From: Treponema sp.
GTDB taxonomy: Bacteria > Spirochaetota > Spirochaetia > Treponematales > Breznakiellaceae
Direction: 5' to 3'
NCBI GenBank assembly: GCA_031256445.1
Contig: JAIRQN010000018.1
Coordinates: 46,003 to 110,002 of the forward strand
Length of the DNA stretch: 64,000 nucleotides
Shown: in pieces, positions 1 to 9,651 of the stretch
Position numbering within the stretch: position 1 is the first letter of the stretch
How the letters are laid out: each line of letters opens with the position of its first letter
Translations under genes and position numbers: made by a program
Notes under the pieces: model-generated
The model's database searches: none
Seen by the model: only the letters and a program-made list of their open reading frames with translations
Told to the model about the DNA's origin: nothing

Positions 1-2233
1 CTATTGTAATGGATTTCCACGAAGCGGGAACAGACGGCGACAGGGTTAAGCCTTCAATGCCGGGCCTCAGTCCGAGGATTCCTTCTACGCAGCCGACCAT
101 GACCGTGCTGGCGGTTCCGGTCAGCCAGTGAACATGGCTGCGGCCTTCGAACGGGCTGTCAACGCTTTCTGTGAACTGCGAATAAACATACGGTTCCAGA
201 AGGCGGGTATCGGCGATTGTGTTCTGGGCGGACGGACAGCTTTCAAGGTAGTACTCAAACGCGCGTCCGCCGCGGCCAAGCAGCGCTTCGGCCAAAATCA
301 GCCAGCCCTGCGACTGCAGGAAGATGCCGCCGTTCTCCTTTGTGGACGGGTTAAAGAGAAGCGCCAGCGCTCCGTCGAACGCGAACTTGCGGTAGGATGG
401 AGCCATAAGGCGTGCGCCGTATTTTGTGTTCAGCTCTTTGTGTACTAAATCGAGAATGGCCTTTCCGCGCGCTTCGTCAGCAAAACCTGAGATTACCGCC
501 CAGCTCTGCGGGTTAAGCCACATGCCCGCTTCCGGATCGCCGGGCTTGCCGACTACGACATCATTCTCGGTGATGCCGCGCACAAAGCGGTCTGTGTCCC
601 AGCACTTTTCTTCGATAATTTTGCTGAAATGCGTTTTTAATTCCGTCATCTGCGTTTCCGTTGCCGCGTCTTTTTTGAATTTCGCGAACCGGATCATTAT
701 TCCGAAAGCGTAGTAAAGCTGCATCGCCACGAATACCGAGACGCCGTTTGCGCCTAACCGCAGGCAGTCGTTCCAGTCGGCGTGAAGCCCGGCGGGCAGT
801 CCGTGAATACCCAAATGGTTCAGCGAAAAATCCACCGCCTTTTTCAGGTGATTATATAAACTGTCCTGTCCTTCGTCAGCGTAGGGAATCACTTCGTCCA
901 GAAGGGCTGTATTGCCGGTCTCCGCGATATATTTCCATACAGTCGGGAAAAGCCACAGCGCGTCATCCGCGCGGTAGGAAGGATGCCCTGTTCCGGAACG
1001 GTAAGATTCATCTTCCGGTTTGTCTTCGCTTCCCGGGTTATGGTTGTACTTTACAAGAGGGAGCGCGCCGCCGTGGCTGACCTGGCCTGAAATCATAAAC
1101 CTGATTTTTTCCAGAGCCATTTCCGGATCCAGATGAATAATGCCCTGAATATCCTGAACCGTGTCCCGGAAGCCATAGCCATTGCGCTGTCCGCAGTAGA
1201 TAAGAGAGGCGGCGCGCGACCAGATAAAAGTAATAAAGCACTGATACGCGTTCCATGTGTTTATCATATTGTTAAAATCTTCGTTGGGCGTTTTTACTTT
1301 TAAATTATCCAGTTTGCTGTGCCAGTATTTTTTTAATTCGTTTATTTCACAGAAGGAAAGGCCCGCTTCTTCATAACGCGAAACAAGCTCCGCCGCCTGC
1401 GCTTCGCGTTTTTGCCCCAGCAGGAATACAAACTCCGCGCTTTGTCCCGGCGCGAGGTTCAGCGTTGTTTGGAGCGCTCCGCATGGATTCAGGTTGTAGT
1501 TTAAAATTCCGTTCAGCTTTTCCTGTTCCAGGGAAACGGGATTTCCGTAATCGCGGTAATTGCCCAGGAACGCCGCCTTGTCGCCGCAGTAACCTGTCAC
1601 TTTCGCGCCTGCAAGACCGAAGAAACGGGTTTCGACCCTGCTTTCATTGACGGCGTTCAGGCAATTTTCGTTTATTGTCTGAAGAATGAATTTATCTTTA
1701 AAATATGTCCGGGTAATAAACTGCGTGTACTGAAGATTAACCTGATCCTGTTCGTAAAAACTTTCGCAGGTAAATTCGACATAGCCAAATACGGAAAGAA
1801 TTCTTGACGAAGGCCCTTTATTTATTATCTTGACATGCCACACTTCATGATCCGCGCCGTGCGGAACATAGTAACAGGCTTCGGAATGAATATCCCTGTA
1901 ATCGGCTTCCATCTGGGTATAACCTGTGCCATGCCGGCATACCGATGTATATTCCGATAAGGGCTTGCCAACAGGCTGCCATGACGCAGACCAGTAATCC
2001 TGTGATTCATCATCGCGTATGTAAATATACCGTCCAGGTCTGTCCTGTTCATTAAAACGATAACGTATTATGCGTCCGGCGGCTCCGCTTTTTACAAAAC
2101 TGTAGCCTCCGGCATTATTTGAAATAATCGCTCCGTAGGCCGGCGAACCAAGGTAATTTGCCCAGGGAGCCGGCGTATCGGGTCTTTTTATAATATATTC
2201 CCGCTGCTCTGAATCAAAGAATCCGTACCGCAT
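1..2233 (-). CDS. Cellobiose phosphorylase, GH94 (3' end outside window)
   Basis: Predicted inverting GH94 phosphorylase that splits cellobiose (or a close beta-1,4 disaccharide) with phosphate, giving glucose 1-phosphate and glucose in the cytoplasm. The frame stays open from an ATG at 2233 to the window edge, giving 744 of the roughly 800 residues usual for the family. The start has a strong ribosome site (GGAGG, 2240-2244). The N-terminus (RYGFFDSEQREYI, then PWANYLG) and the ADWNDC motif with the probable catalytic Asp at about residue 486 are typical of cellobiose phosphorylases. There is no signal peptide. It diverges from the next gene, with 89 nt between them. A cellodextrin or chitobiose substrate is less likely but cannot be excluded by eye. 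Confidence 0.9.
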   Translation of the reverse strand, partial: MRYGFFDSEQREYIIKRPDTPAPWANYLGSPAYGAIISNNAGGYSFVKSGAAGRIIRYRFNEQDRPGRYIYIRDDESQDYWSASWQPVGKPLSEYTSVCRHGTGYTQMEADYRDIHSEACYYVPHGADHEVWHVKIINKGPSSRILSVFGYVEFTCESFYEQDQVNLQYTQFITRTYFKDKFILQTINENCLNAVNESRVETRFFGLAGAKVTGYCGDKAAFLGNYRDYGNPVSLEQEKLNGILNYNLNPCGALQTTLNLAPGQSAEFVFLLGQKREAQAAELVSRYEEAGLSFCEINELKKYWHSKLDNLKVKTPNEDFNNMINTWNAYQCFITFIWSRAASLIYCGQRNGYGFRDTVQDIQGIIHLDPEMALEKIRFMISGQVSHGGALPLVKYNHNPGSEDKPEDESYRSGTGHPSYRADDALWLFPTVWKYIAETGNTALLDEVIPYADEGQDSLYNHLKKAVDFSLNHLGIHGLPAGLHADWNDCLRLGANGVSVFVAMQLYYAFGIMIRFAKFKKDAATETQMTELKTHFSKIIEEKCWDTDRFVRGITENDVVVGKPGDPEAGMWLNPQSWAVISGFADEARGKAILDLVHKELNTKYGARLMAPSYRKFAFDGALALLFNPSTKENGGIFLQSQGWLILAEALLGRGGRAFEYYLESCPSAQNTIADTRLLEPYVYSQFTESVDSPFEGRSHVHWLTGTASTVMVGCVEGILGLRPGIEGLTLSPSVPASWKSITI

Positions 2234-2277
2234 GACTGGCCTCCATTAATTTTAAAGATATTAAATTAATTTTATCA

Positions 2278-2296
2278 GGATAATACCTTTTTATCC
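2278..2296. promoter_or_regulatory. Inverted repeat in the divergent promoter region
   Basis: GGATAA (2278-2283) and TTATCC (2291-2296) form a 6-bp inverted repeat with a 7-nt spacer inside the 89-nt gap between the two divergent genes. It could be an operator for one or both genes. No matching regulator is recognised, and a repeat this short in AT-rich DNA may be chance. Confidence 0.25.
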
Positions 2297-2322
2297 ACCA
2301 TATATTTCTGTTATTATTAGTT

Positions 2323-4308
2323 ATGGATCTGGAACAGGAAGAAGGTCTGTATGAATTTCTCGAAAACGCCGTTGAACCTTTTACAGTAGAAGATGTTACA
2401 GGGTATATAAATGTTTCGGGAGGCAAACGCGATAAAAGGCTGTCATTTGAAGTATCTTCTTATCTGGATGTGCGCAAGATCGCCTTTAAACTGGACAGCC
2501 GCCGCTGGATCTCGCGCAGAGGCTGTTTTGAGTCGGCGGTATTTGTAATTACTCCCTCCAGGCTGGAGCTGCTCAACGGGATACTAATTCCCGGCCACAG
2601 GTGCGTTCCTTTCGCCAATCCGCTGGCTCTGCCCAATCATTATAAATTTTTCTGGGAAGGGAAGATTGTTCCGGCAACCACTACCGAAGCTCCTCCCGAA
2701 GAACTCTATCCCTATTATTGCATTTACGGCGAAGAGTTCGCTCCACAATACATCGCAAGGGATAATCCCAAAAACGAAGAATCGTTTAACGCTGACCCTT
2801 ACGAAGATCCGCCTGAGGTTTCCATTCATACGCTTGATATGCGGGCTATCTACCGGGAAAGCGCCTTTGTGCCCGGCGACCGTTTTGTCGTGCGTACAAT
2901 GAACTGGAAGGAGTGCAGTTTCGAGCTGGCAAAAGCCGCCAAAGATGACTGGTCCCGCGAGGATTTGAATAAATGGCTGGAAGCCGCCGAAAGCGGTTTC
3001 GAAGACAGCTTCGCTCTGCTTGGGCCCGGAGCGGGAACGGAAGAACAGACCGCGTTTGCATACTGGTACGGCGGCAAACGCATGAGGGAAATTCCCGCCT
3101 GGTCGCTGGAAGAATTCCTGTATGAAAAAACTGATCGTGTGGAAACTGTGCCTTACGGAATAGAGACGCGCTTCTGGTTCGCAGGCAGGGAAATCCCGGA
3201 CATAAAAAAACTTGATAACAGCGCCGTTCCGCCGGACAGGACTTTTATAGAAGACCTGCTGTTTAAAAAGAATATCCCTGTTTCAGAATTTGTGATTCTT
3301 TCTTTTATCAGGGACGCGTTTTACCGCAACGAAAATGATATCGACAAGGTGATAGATCGCATTGTACCGCCGGTAGTGCATCTTGAAGAAACGGAATGGG
3401 ATGTAATCGCGGATTATATTTCCGACAGCATGGACGATTTCAGAAAGAGTTATTCAATTTTTATGGATCAGAAGACAGGCCCTGTCCGGCAGCGTGTAGC
3501 GGAATTGCATACGGCTGTGATTGAACTTTCCGCCAGACTACAGAAAGGCGATATTGAAGCCGCCTGGCTGCCAAGGCATACGTTTATCGTACTTTCGCAG
3601 ATCCAGGGACACGCCGCGGCTCTTCTTGAAGATCTTGCCTTTGATGATTCTCCTCCCGAAACAGAAATTATCTCCATGGATAATTCTCTTGACAGCATGG
3701 TTGATACATACGGCGATATAAAAGAACTGATCAATAACGCGATGGACAATTTCAGAAGGAGCAACCTTACCGTAATTCACGGCGGCAAGCCTGGCGGACA
3801 GTTGTGGCGGATGATTCAGATAGGCATCGGTTCCATTAATGTCTGGAGACGGGCGATTGTTTCTCATGAATGTACCATGAAGGAACTTCACCGGCTGATA
3901 CAGATTGGCATGGATTGGAAGGGAGAGCAGGATTTCAGTTTCAGCTGCGAAACCGGCAGCGGCAAACTGTACCTTAAGGAAGATGTTAAACTGGGCGATA
4001 TAGATTTCCACGGCAAGAAAGAGCTGGTTTATGAATACGGTTCAAAATGGAATATCAAAGTAATAATAATGTCTTCGTATCAGCCGGCAAAAGATGAAGT
4101 AACGCGCTTTGTCGCCGGAGACGGCGCGCCGCCTCCGGAAAATATCGAAGGGCCTCGGCAGTTCAGCAGACTGCTTTTAAATTTGGAATCAGGCGGCAGT
4201 TTGGAAAAGCAGCAGGCAATCCGTGAACTTGGCGCGGATTTCGACCCCGGTCTTTTTGACCTTGACAGAATCAACCGTAATCTGCGCGCCGCCCTGAGTA
4301 ATAATTAA
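2323..4308 (+). CDS. Large cytoplasmic protein with pRiA4b ORF3-like C-terminal domain
   Basis: A 661-residue soluble protein with no signal peptide or membrane segment. From about residue 500 to the end it resembles the plasmid pRiA4b ORF-3-like family (PF07929): VWRRAIVSHECTMKELH near residue 506, then YEYGSKWNIKV, GDGAPPPENIEGP and a final DFDPGLFDLDRINRNL. The N-terminal 480 residues are not recognised; they are acidic, mixed alpha/beta in composition and contain several Trp-rich stretches. The function of the domain family is unknown, although it is often seen near mobile or DNA-related genes. Gene boundaries are clear. The downstream gene is convergent, with a terminator-like inverted repeat between. 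Confidence 0.75.
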   Translation: MDLEQEEGLYEFLENAVEPFTVEDVTGYINVSGGKRDKRLSFEVSSYLDVRKIAFKLDSRRWISRRGCFESAVFVITPSRLELLNGILIPGHRCVPFANPLALPNHYKFFWEGKIVPATTTEAPPEELYPYYCIYGEEFAPQYIARDNPKNEESFNADPYEDPPEVSIHTLDMRAIYRESAFVPGDRFVVRTMNWKECSFELAKAAKDDWSREDLNKWLEAAESGFEDSFALLGPGAGTEEQTAFAYWYGGKRMREIPAWSLEEFLYEKTDRVETVPYGIETRFWFAGREIPDIKKLDNSAVPPDRTFIEDLLFKKNIPVSEFVILSFIRDAFYRNENDIDKVIDRIVPPVVHLEETEWDVIADYISDSMDDFRKSYSIFMDQKTGPVRQRVAELHTAVIELSARLQKGDIEAAWLPRHTFIVLSQIQGHAAALLEDLAFDDSPPETEIISMDNSLDSMVDTYGDIKELINNAMDNFRRSNLTVIHGGKPGGQLWRMIQIGIGSINVWRRAIVSHECTMKELHRLIQIGMDWKGEQDFSFSCETGSGKLYLKEDVKLGDIDFHGKKELVYEYGSKWNIKVIIMSSYQPAKDEVTRFVAGDGAPPPENIEGPRQFSRLLLNLESGGSLEKQQAIRELGADFDPGLFDLDRINRNLRAALSNN

Positions 4309-4313
4309 ACCAT

Positions 4314-4376
4314 GTATTCACATGACAGGGAATTAATTATTTTTATTAATTACAACTCTCTTTTTGATGTGAATAC
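4314..4376. terminator. Probable bidirectional terminator (nested inverted repeats)
   Basis: GTATTCACAT (4314-4323) pairs perfectly with ATGTGAATAC (4367-4376). Nested inside, AATTAAT (4331-4337) pairs with ATTAATT (4345-4351) around an AT-rich loop. It lies between the ends of two convergent genes, where a shared terminator is expected. A classical GC-rich stem with a T-run is absent, so this is a structural inference. Confidence 0.45.
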
Positions 4377-4379
4377 CAA

Positions 4380-4413
4380 AGTAGTTAACTTACTTCAGTA
4401 GTTAACTTACTTC
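4380..4413. repeat. 17-bp perfect tandem duplication over a stop codon
   Basis: The 17-bp unit AGTAGTTAACTTACTTC occurs twice in direct tandem (4380-4396 and 4397-4413). The second copy contains the TAA stop (4407-4409) of the leftward gene and its last coding bases. The first copy is a duplicated, now non-coding, version of the same 3' end. Confidence 0.9.
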
Positions 4414-5075
4414 GTTTTAGCCGCGTTGATTATCATATGCAGCGCTTCTTCGTTTGTCGGCGTTGAATTTCTTTCCAGCGTATTGCGCGCGTTGGGCAGA
4501 ATTTTCGCGTCAACATCCATAATCGAGTATATTCTGATATAGGTGTATTTTTTGCCGTTAATGGTTACTTCTTCGACATACCGGGGAGCTGTTAATTTTT
4601 TTATATCCTTGTTGGTTTCACTGTCCTGCGGAAGCTGATTTAAGTCTATGCCGAAAGCGGTTTCCGTATTTGTTATGACTTTTAATGCGGCGCGGTACGG
4701 CGTTTTCATCCTTATGCCCACTACTATCGCAATGGAAATAAAATCAACGATAATCTCGTTCTCTGTCCGGTTTACGATTTTTAAATCCAGCTCGCTTCTT
4801 TTCCCTTTAAAATATCTGGGCTGATTTTCCAAATCCAGCAGCACAGCCACAACCTGTTTTAAAGTCACTTCATCAGAAAAAACATGCGCGTCTGTTTCAA
4901 GAGTAAACCAGTTTTTTCCCAGCGGTACCGCGGATGCCGGCTTTACCATGCCGGGCTTGTTGAGCAGATTTTCAAGCTGCGACTGCGCTCCCGCAGCTAT
5001 TCTGAAAATATTCGCCTGCGCGGAAAGGGGAAGAGCGGTAATAATAAAAACCAATAATATAAAAATCTTTTTCAT
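4407..5075 (-). CDS. Exported protein of unknown function
   Basis: A 222-residue protein with a clear Sec signal peptide (MKK start, hydrophobic core IFILLVFIITALPL, cleavage probably after LSAQA), so it is likely periplasmic. The mature part alternates beta-rich segments with a long charged middle; the LLDLENQPRYFKG stretch and the FISIAIVVGIRMKTPYRA strand loosely recall START/SRPBCC-type lipid-binding folds, but I do not recognise the family with confidence. It stands alone, convergent with the upstream large gene and divergent from the HD-GYP gene. A tandem duplication covers its stop codon. Confidence 0.7.
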   Translation of the reverse strand: MKKIFILLVFIITALPLSAQANIFRIAAGAQSQLENLLNKPGMVKPASAVPLGKNWFTLETDAHVFSDEVTLKQVVAVLLDLENQPRYFKGKRSELDLKIVNRTENEIIVDFISIAIVVGIRMKTPYRAALKVITNTETAFGIDLNQLPQDSETNKDIKKLTAPRYVEEVTINGKKYTYIRIYSIMDVDAKILPNARNTLERNSTPTNEEALHMIINAAKTK

Positions 5076-5277
5076 ATTTGATAATATACTGCCTGAATTG
5101 ATTTTTTACAAGTGTTAATATTTTAAAAATTCCGCCGGACAGAGACGTTTTTTCCTTGAACTGCGCGTTATGTTTTATTATTGTATATTATGTAACAACA
5201 AAAGCACTTGTTTTGTACGCGTTATGGTTGTGAGTATTTTTCTTTTGAAATTTGCAGACAACAGAGGTAAAAAAAAA

Positions 5278-6300
5278 TTGAAAATTGTTTTTATTGTAGA
5301 TGATAATAATGTAAATCTGGCGGCGGCGGATGATGTTTTATCAGGATACTACCGCGTATTTACCCTGCCGTCCGCTTCTGACATGTTCGATCTTTTGCAT
5401 GATATCAAACCGGATTTAATCCTGCTGGATATTCTTATGCCGGAAATGAACGGGTTTGAAACGCTTAAAGTTTTAAAATCCAGCAGTGAATACGCTGACA
5501 TTCCGGTTATTTTTCTCACCAGCCGGAATGACTCAGTGACGGAATCCCTTGGTTTTGAAAAGGGCGCGGTGGATTTTATCACCAAGCCGTTCTCGGGGCC
5601 GGTTTTGCTTAACAGGATTAAAACACATTTAAATATCGAAGATATTATTTATGAACGCACCAGCAGTTTAAAAAAACTGAAGAACGGCATCGTGTCTGTT
5701 CTTGCCGGTATAGTGGAAAACCGCGACAAGTGGACAGGCGGACACATTGAGCGCATGTCCGGTTATATCAGTCTGTTTTTGGAATCAATCCGCGCGGACG
5801 AATTATATAAAGATGAGACAGAGAACATGGATTATGAAACGCTGATTTCAGCCTCGCGCCTGCATGATATCGGTAAAATTGTTGTTACAGACGCTATCCT
5901 GAACAAGCGCGATAATCTGACAATTGAAGAAATTGAGGTAATCAAGACACATGCCTCGGAAGGCGAAAGAATAATCGAAGAAATAACGCATACTGCGGGA
6001 GACGAAGCGTTTCTTCAGTGTTCCAGATATTTTGTCGGTTATCATCATGAAAGATGGGACGGCAGCGGTTATCCCTACGGGCTTAAAGGCAAAGATATTC
6101 CGCTTCCCGGACGCATTATGGCGATTGCCGACGTATATGACGCGCTCGTTACGGAGCGCCCGTACAAGCTGGCGTTTTCACATAATGAAGCGGTAGAAAT
6201 TATTTCTAACAGCAGCGGAGTGCATTTTGATCCCTGCCTGGTGAAGATATTTTTAAAGCTTGAAAAAGAATTTGAAAAGGTGCTGCATGAACATATGTAA
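5278..6300 (+). CDS. REC-HD-GYP response regulator (c-di-GMP phosphodiesterase), module A
   Basis: A two-domain response regulator expected to hydrolyse cyclic di-GMP when phosphorylated. Residues 1-120 are a receiver (VDDN acidic pocket, phosphoacceptor Asp51 in LLDILMPEMNG, Lys in TKPF). Residues about 150-340 are HD-GYP, with the HD pair in ASRLHDIGK, HHERWDGSGYP and ADVYDAL. The TTG at 5278 is preferred (340 residues): it follows AGAGG at 5263-5267, and the protein then aligns end to end with its paralogue at 22777, which starts MKTIFVVDD. A longer reading from the ATG at 5170 adds an unrelated stretch. The hybrid kinase starts 42 nt downstream and is the likely partner. Confidence 0.9.
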   Translation: MKIVFIVDDNNVNLAAADDVLSGYYRVFTLPSASDMFDLLHDIKPDLILLDILMPEMNGFETLKVLKSSSEYADIPVIFLTSRNDSVTESLGFEKGAVDFITKPFSGPVLLNRIKTHLNIEDIIYERTSSLKKLKNGIVSVLAGIVENRDKWTGGHIERMSGYISLFLESIRADELYKDETENMDYETLISASRLHDIGKIVVTDAILNKRDNLTIEEIEVIKTHASEGERIIEEITHTAGDEAFLQCSRYFVGYHHERWDGSGYPYGLKGKDIPLPGRIMAIADVYDALVTERPYKLAFSHNEAVEIISNSSGVHFDPCLVKIFLKLEKEFEKVLHEHM

Positions 6301-6342
6301 AAAATTTCCGGTTTTTGCGGCGCGAAACCTGCGGAGGCGCAG

Positions 6343-9300
6343 ATGCCGTGGTTAATCGGGGCATTCGTTCTGTCTTTAATAATAATTATCCTGATTCTGA
6401 TAATTCTTTTAAGAAGCAGACGCAAATCGAAAATTGTTTTAAAAGAGCATGAACGCGCAAGAGTCATGCTGGATACCATTCCCATCGCGTGTTTTACGGG
6501 AGACGGCAGCGGCCGGATAATTGACTGTAATGAGGAAAGCGTGCGTCTTTTTGAACTGAAAGACAAGCAGGAATTTATAAGGAGCTTTCATGAAGAGCTT
6601 TCCCCCCGGTATCAGCCTGACGGAAAACTTTCGCGTGACGCGATATATATGTACGAACGCAGGGCGCTCGAAGAGGGAAAAATTTCTTTTGAATGGATTC
6701 ATCAATTAAAAGACGGCGCTCTTGTTCCTGCGGTTATTACGGCGGAAAGGGTAGTGTACGGCGAAGCGCCGGCAATCCTGACATATATCCGCGATATGCG
6801 CGAGCATAAAAAAATGACAGAGGAGATCAACAGGCAGAATAATCTTCTGGAAGCTGTTAGCTGCATGTCCGCCGTATTGCTGGATCCTGATATGGAAAAT
6901 TTCGATGAAATTCTTCTGCGGTCAATGGGGATTATGGCAAAAGCCGTGGATGTTGACGGTGTTACCATTTGGAAAAATCATTATGACAGCGGCGTTCTTT
7001 CCTGCGCGCTGGCGTACGAATGGGTTAACGACGCTGCGAAATACACGGACGTGGTTTTCCGCAAAGATGTGCCGTATAAAGAGATATTGCCCGGCTGGGA
7101 AGAACAACTGTCAAAAGGAAATTGCATAAGCGGTCTTGTGCGCGATATGTCCTGTATTGTCAAAAAACAGCTAAGGATGAGGAGAATTATTTCAGTTTTT
7201 GTAACGCCTGTATTTACTCACGACACATTCTGGGGTTTCGTAGGCTTTGACGATTGCCACAGGGAAAGGGTTTTCACGGAGAATGAAACAATTATTCTGC
7301 GATCGGCAGGCAGGATGATTGCAAACGCCCTTATCCGCAATGACATGACACAGAGTATCATTAATACGACCATACGGCTGGAAGCCGCCGTAGAGGATGC
7401 GAATTACGCGAATAAAATAAAAACAAGATCTTTGAGCACTCTGGAAAGCATATTAAACAGTATTGACGCTTTTATCTATGTAACAGTTCCCTATACAGGC
7501 GAAATCCTTTTTATTAACAGGCGGATGAAGGAGATGCTGGGACTGGAAAATGCCGATACTGCCGGAAAATTCTGCTATAAGGTTTTTCGGAAAAAAGACG
7601 CCATGTGCGATTTTTGTCCGTGCGGTCAGCTTGATATGGAACCTGGTAAAATATTCATATGGGACGATTACAATGATATTCTGGATTGCCATATCAGGCA
7701 CGCTGACTGTTATATTGACTGGCCGGACGGTTCCAAAGCGCATTTGCAGCACGCCGTTGATATCACCGAGCTGATTACCGCAAAGGAGCAGGCTGAGCAG
7801 AGCAGCCGCTCCAAGAGCATATTCCTTTCGCACATGAGTCATGAAATCCGCACTCCGATGAACGCAATTCTGGGCATCGCCGAAGTCCAGCTTCAGAATG
7901 AAAACAATTCTGCGGAAACTGAAGATGCGTTAGGTAAAATATACGAGTCCGGCAATTTGCTGCTTAACATTATAAATGACATACTCGATCTTTCCAAAAT
8001 CGAAGCGGGCAGACTGGAACTGGTGCCTGTCAGGTACGATATATTAAGCCTGCTTAACGACACTGCGCAGCTGGTCTGTCTTCGGTATGAAAGCAAAAAG
8101 ATACTTTTTTCCCTTTCGCTGAACGAGAATACGCCGTTTGAACTGTTTGGCGATGAGATGCGGATAAAACAGGTTTTGAATAACATTATTTCCAACGCGT
8201 TCAAATATACCGACGAAGGAAAGGTGGATTTTTCTGTCACGTTTGAAACGAATGATGAAGACGCGGGTAATGTGACGCTGATTTTTTCCGTAAGCGATAC
8301 AGGGCAGGGTATGACTGAAAATCAGCTTGGGAGGCTGTTTGATGAATACTCCCGTTTTAACCTGATAAAAAACCGCACAAAAGTCGGCACCGGCCTTGGC
8401 ATGAGTATCACCAAACGGCTTGTTGATTTAATGAACGGCAGTATTCATGTGGAAAGCGAACCAGGCAAAGGGTCTGTGTTTACGGTGCGCATTCCGCAGA
8501 AACGCCTGGGTTCCGCAGTATGCGGGCCGGAATTGGCTGAAAATTTACGCAATTTTAAATTTAAAAGCGCGTCAATAAAGAAAAAGATGCAGTTCATGCG
8601 CGAGTTTATGCCATACGGCAATGTGCTTGTGGTTGATGATGTGGAATCGAATATCTATGTCGCAAGAGGGTTGTTGACGCCGTACGGTCTTAATATAGAA
8701 ACTGTCACAAACGGAATTGATACAATAGAAAAAATCAGGAACGGCAAGGTATACGACATTATTTTTATGGATCATATGATGCCGATAATGGACGGTATGG
8801 AAACCGTTAAAAATTTGCGTAAAATGGGATACAAAAACGCAATAATCGCGCTGACGGCGAACGCGTTAATCGGGCGCGAAGATATGTTTTTACAGAACGG
8901 TTTTGACGGTTTTATTTCCAAGCCGATTGATTCGCGCGAATTGAATCAGGTGCTCAATGATTTTATCCGCAATAAAAAACCGCCCGAAGTTGTTGAAGCG
9001 GCGCGCCGTGTTCCTGAATCTGAAAGGAGCATAAGGCAGAACATTACTTTCCCGGATGATAACAAAGACGCGCCTGCCGCCGAGGCAAAGAATTTGGAAA
9101 AAAAATTATTCTTTATAAATGACGCTGATAAAGCCGTAAATACGCTGGAAAAAATGAACATTAACGACATTAAAAACGCTGAAATGGAATTATACATTAT
9201 CACAGTCCACGGGATAAAAAGCGCTCTTGCCAATATCGGAGAAAAGGAATTATCCGCCGCCGCGCTTAAACTGGAACTTGCGGGAGAGGCGCGCAGCCTT

Positions 9301-9651
9301 TCCGTTGTTTCAGGCGAAACGCCCGCGTTTATTGATTCGCTTAAATCCATTATCGCCGAATATAAACAGTCAATTCATGAATCCGGAAAAAAATCAGATA
9401 ATCAGGTTTCAGATAATGACAATCTTTCGGACGAAGACCGTCTTTTTTTAAAAGAAAAAATGCTGATAATAAAAACCGCATGCTCTGAATTCAACAGAAA
9501 CGCCGTAAAAGCGGCACTGGAGGAAATCAGGCGGAGAAGCTGGCCGGCCAAAATAAATTCTGTTCTTGATGATATATCGCTTCAGATATTGCACAGTTCC
9601 TTCAGGAAAATCCTGGCTCTGGCTGATTCTGCGGCGGATGCCGAATTTTAA
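6343..9651 (+). CDS. Hybrid sensor histidine kinase (TM-PAS-GAF-PAS-HisKA-HATPase-REC-HPt), module A
   Basis: An 1102-residue phosphorelay kinase. A single N-terminal membrane helix (residues about 4-24) is followed by a cytoplasmic PAS, a GAF-like region (about 165-330) and a second PAS (about 368-480) with a Cys cluster (CYKVF, then CDFCPCG), a pattern known in some PAS subfamilies. Then come HisKA with phosphoacceptor His500 (SHEIRTPMNA), HATPase (GTGLGMSITKRL), a receiver with Asp810 and a C-terminal HPt with His956 (TVHGIKSALANIG). With its own HPt it can pass phosphate to the HD-GYP regulator just upstream. GGAGG lies before the ATG. It lacks the large periplasmic sensor of the paralogue at 23796. 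Confidence 0.92.
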   Translation: MPWLIGAFVLSLIIIILILIILLRSRRKSKIVLKEHERARVMLDTIPIACFTGDGSGRIIDCNEESVRLFELKDKQEFIRSFHEELSPRYQPDGKLSRDAIYMYERRALEEGKISFEWIHQLKDGALVPAVITAERVVYGEAPAILTYIRDMREHKKMTEEINRQNNLLEAVSCMSAVLLDPDMENFDEILLRSMGIMAKAVDVDGVTIWKNHYDSGVLSCALAYEWVNDAAKYTDVVFRKDVPYKEILPGWEEQLSKGNCISGLVRDMSCIVKKQLRMRRIISVFVTPVFTHDTFWGFVGFDDCHRERVFTENETIILRSAGRMIANALIRNDMTQSIINTTIRLEAAVEDANYANKIKTRSLSTLESILNSIDAFIYVTVPYTGEILFINRRMKEMLGLENADTAGKFCYKVFRKKDAMCDFCPCGQLDMEPGKIFIWDDYNDILDCHIRHADCYIDWPDGSKAHLQHAVDITELITAKEQAEQSSRSKSIFLSHMSHEIRTPMNAILGIAEVQLQNENNSAETEDALGKIYESGNLLLNIINDILDLSKIEAGRLELVPVRYDILSLLNDTAQLVCLRYESKKILFSLSLNENTPFELFGDEMRIKQVLNNIISNAFKYTDEGKVDFSVTFETNDEDAGNVTLIFSVSDTGQGMTENQLGRLFDEYSRFNLIKNRTKVGTGLGMSITKRLVDLMNGSIHVESEPGKGSVFTVRIPQKRLGSAVCGPELAENLRNFKFKSASIKKKMQFMREFMPYGNVLVVDDVESNIYVARGLLTPYGLNIETVTNGIDTIEKIRNGKVYDIIFMDHMMPIMDGMETVKNLRKMGYKNAIIALTANALIGREDMFLQNGFDGFISKPIDSRELNQVLNDFIRNKKPPEVVEAARRVPESERSIRQNITFPDDNKDAPAAEAKNLEKKLFFINDADKAVNTLEKMNINDIKNAEMELYIITVHGIKSALANIGEKELSAAALKLELAGEARSLSVVSGETPAFIDSLKSIIAEYKQSIHESGKKSDNQVSDNDNLSDEDRLFLKEKMLIIKTACSEFNRNAVKAALEEIRRRSWPAKINSVLDDISLQILHSSFRKILALADSAADAEF

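Noticed and set aside
3538..4011. Antisense open frame inside the large pRiA4b-like gene
   Set aside because: Codon use and protein composition look like a shadow frame; the + strand gene is full length with a recognisable C-terminal domain.
5170..5277. Longer N-terminus of the HD-GYP regulator from the ATG at 5170
   Set aside because: The extra residues have no counterpart in the paralogue, and a ribosome site stands before the TTG at 5278.
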